DNA from: an uncultured Gammaproteobacteria bacterium
Lineage (GTDB): Bacteria; Pseudomonadota; Gammaproteobacteria; Pseudomonadales; Ketobacteraceae
Assembly: GCA_913063495.1 (NCBI GenBank)
Contig: CAJXXT010000024.1
Span: 1 to 40,320, forward strand
Reading direction: 5' to 3'
Length of the DNA: 40,320 nucleotides
Position numbers and translations under genes: made by a program. The notes beneath the pieces are model-generated. The model did not search any database. It saw nothing but the letters and a program-made list of their open reading frames with translations, and had not been told where the DNA came from. Every line of letters begins with the position of its first letter. Positions within the stretch are counted from its first letter, which is position 1. This document shows positions 35,454-40,320 of the stretch, in pieces.

Positions 35454-36805
35454 GCTCCAGACTTGATTGGCAGCCCTAATGCCAACCCAAGATTGATTCG
35501 ATTTGTAGCGCGGCTCAATGCCACACCAAGCAGCTGAATTTGTAGGTCGTAAGTGGTTTTTTGTGCGTCTAGCAAGTCCATTACCGTCACCAGCCCTTGC
35601 CGGTAACGTTTTTCAAACTGCTTTTGGCTTGTATTCGCATATTGCAACGCTTTTTCCAATGCAACATATTGGTGTGCAAAACTACGCTCCTGACTTAGGC
35701 TGTCTTCAACCTCAAGTAACGCGTTTAGCAGTTGTTCCCGGTAACCCCAGTAAGCCTGCTGAGCACGCGATTCAGTTGCTTTGAGTTCTGCTCTTAACCT
35801 GCCTCCCTGGAACAATGGTTGTGTAATCTGGCCTAGCAGCAACCAGCCTGGATCGTTAGATAATAGGTCACTAGCCTTGGGCTGAGATTGATTGATATTG
35901 AGATTAAGAGAGAAGCTAGGAAGCAAATTTTTGTAAGCGATTGTGCTATTGGTATCGGCAATCTGAATACGCAGATACGCTGCTAAAAGATCAGGCCTCC
36001 GCCCTAAGGATTTAGCGGGAAGGTTAAGGCTAGGGAACTGAATATCCCCCCACCTTTCAGGTAACCCTTCAACCGGGTTAAGCGCACCCAGGATTTTCTG
36101 AAGTTGCCTCTGTGTTGAGGCGACAGATTCTTCTTGTCTAGCCACTCGTGCTTTGGCCTGTTCAGAATCAGAACGCGCTGTTTCCAAATCACTGATACTT
36201 CCTAGACCCAATTGGTAGCGCTCTCGTACAAAATCACCATTTGTGATTAAGGTGTGGAGTCGTTTCTGCTCAATCTGTAATTGCAGTCGAGCATTTACCC
36301 AAGTAAGCCAGATTTTTAGGAAATTTGCGGCTAATGACCGCTTTGCGTACTCAAAATCAGCTTTGAAAGCTGATTCTTCCAATAAGCTTGCCTGCCTAAG
36401 ATCAGCAAGCTTTCCCCAGGTGTCGAGCTCCCACCGGGTCGACACAGCCAAACCAAAGGTATTGGATATGTTTTGACTTGCCGTTTCTCGCGTACGCTGC
36501 GAATCCACAGATAAGTCAATTGTGGGCAGTTTATTAGCGCTCGTTTGTTCGCTAAGCCAAATAGCCTCGGCGACCTTCATTAAAGATCGTTTTAATGCAG
36601 GGTTGTCATTCAAGGCAATTTCAAGCCATGATTCCAAACCAGTATTAGGCACCAAACCCAATAGATCCTCATTGCCCGAAACATCATTGACAGTGTTCTG
36701 CCATTGCACAGGTGCTTCTTCAGCAATGTCCACAGGCGCGTAGCTTTGCGGCAGATTGCTACAAGCGCTAACCAGTAATATCAGAAACATTAACCCTAAG
36801 CGCAT
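35450..36805 (-). CDS. Outer-membrane efflux factor, NodT/OprM-type lipoprotein
   Basis: The trimeric outer-membrane channel of the pump. 451 residues; a lipoprotein signal peptide with lipobox VSAC (Cys15) anchors the N-terminus. Two OEP repeats are visible, with RWELDTWGKLADLRQA and YQLGLGSISDLETA in the first half and PSFSLNLNINQSQ and RYRQGLVTVMDLLDAQ in the second. The ATG at 36805 follows GAGGGG at the right distance; an adjacent in-frame TTG at 36808 is rejected. It is the first gene of the operon, 51 bp from a direct-repeat regulator box. Confidence 0.94.
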   Translation of the reverse strand: MRLGLMFLILLVSACSNLPQSYAPVDIAEEAPVQWQNTVNDVSGNEDLLGLVPNTGLESWLEIALNDNPALKRSLMKVAEAIWLSEQTSANKLPTIDLSVDSQRTRETASQNISNTFGLAVSTRWELDTWGKLADLRQASLLEESAFKADFEYAKRSLAANFLKIWLTWVNARLQLQIEQKRLHTLITNGDFVRERYQLGLGSISDLETARSDSEQAKARVARQEESVASTQRQLQKILGALNPVEGLPERWGDIQFPSLNLPAKSLGRRPDLLAAYLRIQIADTNSTIAYKNLLPSFSLNLNINQSQPKASDLLSNDPGWLLLGQITQPLFQGGRLRAELKATESRAQQAYWGYREQLLNALLEVEDSLSQERSFAHQYVALEKALQYANTSQKQFEKRYRQGLVTVMDLLDAQKTTYDLQIQLLGVALSRATNRINLGLALGLPIKSGA

Positions 36806-36855
36806 CAAACTTTCCCCTCAATAATTCCTAGCTTATGGTTAAGCTTTTCATATGA

Positions 36856-36877
36856 GGGGTAACTGCAAGGTGTCTGT
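36856..36877 (-). promoter_or_regulatory. 11-bp direct-repeat box upstream of the efflux operon
   Basis: GGGGTAACTGC (36856-36866) and AAGGTGTCTGT (36867-36877) form a direct repeat with an 11-bp period, 51 bp before the ATG at 36805. It shares 14 of 16 bases with the box before the mipA-like gene, at nearly the same distance from the start. The likely ligand is the OmpR-type regulator encoded in the operon. Confidence 0.65.
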
Positions 36878-36906
36878 TTTGATATTTCTTGGTTAAAAGT
36901 GGTTAA

Positions 36907-37572
36907 TTACCAAATATTTACTTTTCTTTTGATAGTCATTTTTGCGAGAAAGATGAATAGTCTTGAAAGTAGTCTTAGATTTACCGGCATATTTGGTCGG
37001 TATACATCTAACAATAGGACAATGCGGTGCTTATCAGTCTCATTTTTGACGCCGTGTTCGTATGTATCATCCCAAAGCAGATATTCTCCATCACCAATTC
37101 GATAATCTTTTCCATCAAGAATTAGTATAACTCCAGGGTGCCCTTCGCTATTTTGGGGGACCGACAAACCTAGTGAAAACCTTAGGATCCCTTTAAAAGG
37201 GCCTCTATGTAAAGGTATAATCTTTTGGGGATCAATTATCGATATGTTCGCACTAATTACATTTTTATTTCGTCTCAGCAATTTAGCTAATGTAGGGCAT
37301 TTTTTCATATTGGAGTCAATATCAACACCGTAGGCTCTTGGTATAAATACTCTCCAATCACCCTTCCCTTCGGTAGAGATCCTTGTCTGCGATTCCAGCA
37401 GCTCGTGAAACCTTGGCACTTCACTGAGTTTTTCCGTTAGCATATACGCCTCGTTACGAATTTCCTCCCAATTATCAATAAATTGTGATGCTTGCGGAAA
37501 ATATGCATCCAGATCTAGAACCGGCCCTGAAGATATTGTTTTGTTAAAATATTTTAATGCAAACCCTGGCAT
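36907..37572 (-). CDS. Aspartyl/asparaginyl beta-hydroxylase-type (LpxO-like) dioxygenase
   Basis: A non-haem Fe(II)/2-oxoglutarate oxygenase of the AspH/LpxO family, 221 residues. Iron and co-substrate residues are visible: His122 in PLHRGPFKGILRFSLGL, His173 in WDDTYEHGVKN, and Arg183 in TDKHRIVLLLDVYRP, the order used throughout this family. LpxO itself hydroxylates a lipid A acyl chain and has N-terminal membrane helices that are absent here; a hydrophobic, basic C-terminus (SRLFIFLAKMTIKRK) may touch the membrane. The ATG at 37572 follows AGAGGT; the earlier in-frame TTG start is rejected. It ends 30 bp beyond the efflux regulator box on the same strand and could be transcribed into that region. 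Substrate unknown. Confidence 0.82.
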   Translation of the reverse strand: MPGFALKYFNKTISSGPVLDLDAYFPQASQFIDNWEEIRNEAYMLTEKLSEVPRFHELLESQTRISTEGKGDWRVFIPRAYGVDIDSNMKKCPTLAKLLRRNKNVISANISIIDPQKIIPLHRGPFKGILRFSLGLSVPQNSEGHPGVILILDGKDYRIGDGEYLLWDDTYEHGVKNETDKHRIVLLLDVYRPNMPVNLRLLSRLFIFLAKMTIKRKVNIW

Positions 37573-38273
37573 GGGAAAACCTCTGTAATTAGGTAGGAAA
37601 TATAAACGAGACAAATTATCGTGTTTACGATATGGATAGATCCGTTATTCTTATACGAACCTTAAAAAGAATGAGCTCCATTTGTGTGCTTGTTTCTAGA
37701 AGTGATTAGTATCTTTAGCTTACGGACCATTGTTTATATGATTTTGGATGACTCTAAAAGTAAGCATACCAAACTGGAGGTGGCTACGAGGTGTCCGGGC
37801 TTTTCAAGGTTTACTGGGTGCCGAAATTTTTCAATAATACCACTATTGCTTCTTTTTCGTTTTCTAAAGTTTTGGTGAAATATGAAAGCAAAAAATCAAA
37901 CTTATTTTTCTCAAAAATTCTATTTCTTCTATAATTTGCCTCGACGAAAAATACTTTATAAATTCAACAAAGTCATATTCAGAAATTTGGTGGATCTATT
38001 TACGGGCCTGTCTGTTTTTAGCTTGTAGAGCCAAATGTTACTTTTTCATTTAGTATTATCAAAAAACAATACGCTCATTTTAGCCCCTGTATAGGGCGCT
38101 AGAATCCCAGAAGGCAAACTCAATATGGGATGTAGGTTAAAGATCCTCAAAAGTTCATTTCTGAGGTTTATCAATTTTTAATTCCGACTAAATAACATAC
38201 CTTCAGGAACAACCAAAACTGCTTTAGGATTTTCGTGGAGTCTTTATGTCACCCAATGCAATTTTAAAACGCG

Positions 38274-38408
38274 TTAGCTTTTAGAAATTCCCCCTATAAT
38301 TCCAGTCGTCACCAAATCAAAAATTGATTTTGGACGATCAATCAAGCGTGCCTGTACGTTTCGACCAAGTGGCTCGAATGAACCTGGGTCATTTAACCAA
38401 ATAGACAT
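38274..38408 (-). CDS. Small 44-aa open frame, possibly a gene fragment
   Basis: The ATG at 38408 opens a 44-residue frame (MSIWLNDPGSFEPLGRN near the start, DRPKSIFDLVTTGIIGG near the end). The composition is protein-like, with none of the rare-codon noise of shadow frames, but there is no ribosome binding site and the family is unknown. It may be a real small protein or the remnant of a larger gene. Confidence 0.3.
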   Translation of the reverse strand: MSIWLNDPGSFEPLGRNVQARLIDRPKSIFDLVTTGIIGGISKS

Positions 38409-38571
38409 TTAGCTTTCGAGATTGCTTATCTTTCGTGGTTTTTGCTATTTCCTTAATACCGGAACTGTTAGCGTTATAAGAGTCGGGGCGTTGTAACCGT
38501 TATGTATCATTCGGTTACCAATTGTTACCAACCTCCTATATTGCAATGTGGTACCATGGTCTCACTAGTGG

Positions 38572-38608
38572 GTTGGCTTTTTATTGCTTTCGACATAAAA
38601 AAGCCAAC
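38572..38608. terminator. Long hairpin in the leader of the lipoprotein pseudogene
   Basis: GTTGGCTTTTTAT (38572-38584) pairs with ATAAAAAAGCCAAC (38595-38608) with one bulged base and a 10-base loop. On either strand the stem itself carries the T-run, so it could terminate transcription in both directions or sit in the 5' leader of the gene at 38648. Confidence 0.5.
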
Positions 38609-38647
38609 TCAATGGAAGTCACCCTTTTCTAAAAAATGGAGTACACC

Positions 38648-39987
38648 ATGAACAGACCGTTTCTTTATCTGTTAGGAATAATCAGCCTGTTAGTACTGTC
38701 AGGCTGCAAAGATGCGCAAGTAGAGATAACCACGCTTAATTACGATATACGTTACGCCGCATTGGATCAGCCCTACGACTTCACCGTCCAAGCAAAAGGT
38801 GGGTCGAACAGTTTTGCTTTTTCAATCGCCTCTGGCGCACTTCCTTTTGGCTTGAATTTAGATGCGAATTTAGGAGTTATCTCCGGAACGCCTACTATCG
38901 ATGAAGAAGACGCCTCATTTACCATTAGAGCCACCGACAAAAACGCAGACAACCCTACTGACAGTATTAGCTATGGGGAAAAAGAGTTCAGCTTACTTGT
39001 CGTAAACTCGCCACATGCCCCCGACGCCTATGAAGCCCTCAACGATGACGGCTATGATACGAGCAACAACTTGCGCATGGGTGAATCTTCTCAGCTGCAC
39101 AACTTCCATCTGCCGAGTGATCAAGATATCTATGCAGTTGACCTTACTGGTGTTGAAGAAGGCACACAATTTGTTATAGAGATCCAAGGAGTCGATGGAG
39201 AGCCTACAGGAAACATTGGGCAGTATTTACACCGCATTGACAACCCAACGGGAGATCCAGTACATCATGCTAACTCTGGTGTTCTCATGGACTCCAATTC
39301 AATGATGTATATGAAAAAGGGAAATGCCGACAGATATTATCTATACGTTAGTTCTCACGGACTATTTGCCTACACCATCTCAATGTTTGAGTATGCCAAT
39401 GACAAATATGAAGAAGATGACAGCGCAGCATCCACCACCAATGTTGTCTACCCTGGCGAAACTGCTTACCAATTTCACACGTTTACCGAAGGTGATGAAG
39501 ATTGGATTTCACTGGATTTTAGTAGCATAGCATCCGGCACACTCTATGAGTTTTCAGTGAGCATAGGTTAGGCGGTAATTTTGATGGTACAAAGTTATCG
39601 ATGTACGACGATGAGCCAAACCTACTGGCAGAAAATAATTTTCGGGACTGAGTGACTAGTAGTGACTATAACGCGCATCTATTGATACTTTGAGCCTGGC
39701 CAATATTATTTAAGAGTGGTTCCAGATAGTGCAAACGGTGATGTCACAGACTTGACAATTAAGGAACATGTTGGTGCTCACCCAGGGCCTGATACCTATG
39801 AGCCACTGAATGATTTTGGCTTTGATACTGAAAATATTGTTGCCGTTGGCAGCTCACAACAACATACGCTACACGTTACTGGTGATGAGGATTTTTATAG
39901 GCTCAATTTGAGTGCCGTTACAGTGGGAACAGAGATCACAATTATCTGTTTGATGACACAGGGTATTACCTGTTAACCGTAGAATAA
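38648..39987 (+). pseudogene. Lipoprotein with three PPC-like repeats, broken by frameshifts
   Basis: The start is fixed by TGGAG at 38637-38641 and a lipoprotein signal peptide (LVLSGC, Cys20). A He_PIG-type Ig-like domain (FDFTVQAKGG-like strand, LPFGLNLDANLGVISGTPT) is followed by three repeats of the pre-peptidase C-terminal kind: DAYEALNDDGYDT with SDQDIYAVDL, KYEEDDSAAST with GDEDWISLDF, and DTYEPLNDFGFDT with GDEDFYRLNL. The frame breaks at 39571; the next frame continues GGNFDGTKLSMYDDEPNLLA, a further break lies near 39650, FEPGQYYLRVVPDSANGD resumes, and a third shift near 39945 precedes a final frame, LFDDTGYYLLTVE, ending at 39987. An intact ancestor of about 440 residues is clear. 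Surface-anchored function unknown. Confidence 0.8.
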
Positions 39988-40086
39988 GCCAATCCATATT
40001 AGCGCGGGAGTTTCTAAAGAGACATCAGTTGCAAGGACCAGGTGAGGCACTCCTACTCCCCTGAGCCCGCTTATGTCCAGCTATGT

Positions 40087-40242
40087 TTACAATCGTGTCA
40101 AGTATTGTCCCAAATAATCCAAGAGGTCACGCTCTGCCATCATTTCTTCAATGTTACGATAGCTTAGCGCGTAAGAACAATACCAGCGAACGCATTGAAG
40201 GATGATGGGTTTCGGTGTGTGACGGCCTTTGAAACTGATCGT
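40087..40242 (-). pseudogene. N-terminal remnant of an IS6-family transposase
   Basis: Minus-strand codons from 40242 read ISFKGRHTPKPIILQCVRWY, CSYALSYRNIEEMMAER, then unrelated residues and a stop at 40087. This is the IS6-family transposase N-terminus (FKGRHxPKxIILxxVRWYxxYxLSYRxIEEMMxERG). The codon at the expected initiator position is ACG (40240-40242) instead of ATG. The gene is lost after the helix-turn-helix, so it is a fragment; the match is clearer than that at 23153-23549 and comes from a different element. Confidence 0.85.
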
Positions 40243-40295
40243 ATATTGCTCAGCTTGGTACGCTATGGAAAGATAATTCTACCATGCGGTGACCT

Positions 40296-40319
40296 GACTT
40301 CACGGAATGCGACAGAACC
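40296..40319 (-). mobile_element. IS6-type terminal inverted repeat
   Basis: Read on the minus strand, 40319 to 40296 gives GGTTCTGTCGCATTCCGTGA..., which has the GGTTCTGTxGCA form of IS6-family ends (IS26: GGCACTGTTGCAAA). It lies about 55-75 bases before the transposase remnant, the usual distance. The element therefore probably begins here, right at the window end. Confidence 0.6.
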
Positions 40320-40320
40320 A

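Larger units (their letters stand above)
37573..38647. other. Long AT-rich non-coding stretch with gene fragments
   Basis: About 1.07 kb without a full gene. On the minus strand 38274-38408 is a small ATG-started frame, and 38178-38243 encodes LHENPKAVLVVPEGMLFSRN, which reads like the VVPEGxLF strand of N6-adenine DNA methylases. No other gene or RNA was recognised. A hairpin at 38572-38608 precedes the lipoprotein pseudogene. Overall it looks like decayed DNA. Confidence 0.5.

Noticed and set aside
37684..37878. 64-codon frame in the long gap
   Set aside because: Hydrophobic, Cys- and Leu-rich composition typical of AT-rich chance frames; no start signal and no motif.

Overview
The window looks like chromosomal DNA of a marine-type gammaproteobacterium with moderate to low GC. 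The grounds are gene content rather than a marker gene: a long-form (527 aa) isocitrate lyase of the Pseudomonas/Oceanospirillales type, a Pseudomonas-like PEP synthase, a NodT/RND efflux operon, many second-messenger enzymes and an Hcp protein. No rRNA, tRNA or CRISPR array was seen.

Left part (1-16.9 kb) is mostly ordinary metabolism mixed with signalling. It holds the end of an unknown gene, aceA with its own leader and terminator, a possible ADP-ribosyltransferase-like protein, a 7TM receptor-type adenylate cyclase facing a diguanylate cyclase (their stop codons overlap), a crotonase plus TesB thioesterase pair, an aldehyde dehydrogenase followed by a tandem repeat of stop codons, an Ig-like lipoprotein, and a probable co-transcribed set ppsA / FHA-linked nucleotide cyclase / PAS-GGDEF-EAL protein. 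Glyoxylate shunt, PEP synthase, thioesterase and crotonase together suit growth on fatty acids or acetate. Four proteins that make or degrade cAMP/cGMP or c-di-GMP lie within 11 kb.

Middle part (17-28.2 kb) is accessory. It contains an orphan periplasmic binding protein, a run of minus-strand genes behind an hcp gene (four proteins of unknown function that could be type VI secretion cargo or its partners), a broken IS6-family transposase, an orphan DRE-TIM metallolyase-like enzyme, and a protein with four short repeats and an aerolysin/ETX-MTX2-like C-terminal half, divergent from a LysR regulator. Next come a foreign-looking 5'-truncated gene with its own terminator and a possible IS91-type transposase remnant.

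Right part (28.2-37.6 kb) is one physiological unit. A tripartite efflux operon (NodT-type outer membrane factor, membrane fusion protein, RND pump) continues without a break into an OmpR-type response regulator and its histidine kinase, with every gene overlapping the next. A MipA/OmpV outer-membrane protein follows. Near-identical 11-bp direct-repeat boxes lie about 50 bp upstream of both the first efflux gene and mipA, and are the probable target of the regulator. An LpxO/AspH-type hydroxylase lies divergently beyond.

The last 2.7 kb is decayed DNA: about 1 kb with only fragments, a multiply frameshifted lipoprotein gene with three PPC-like repeats, and the first part of an IS6-family element running off the window end.
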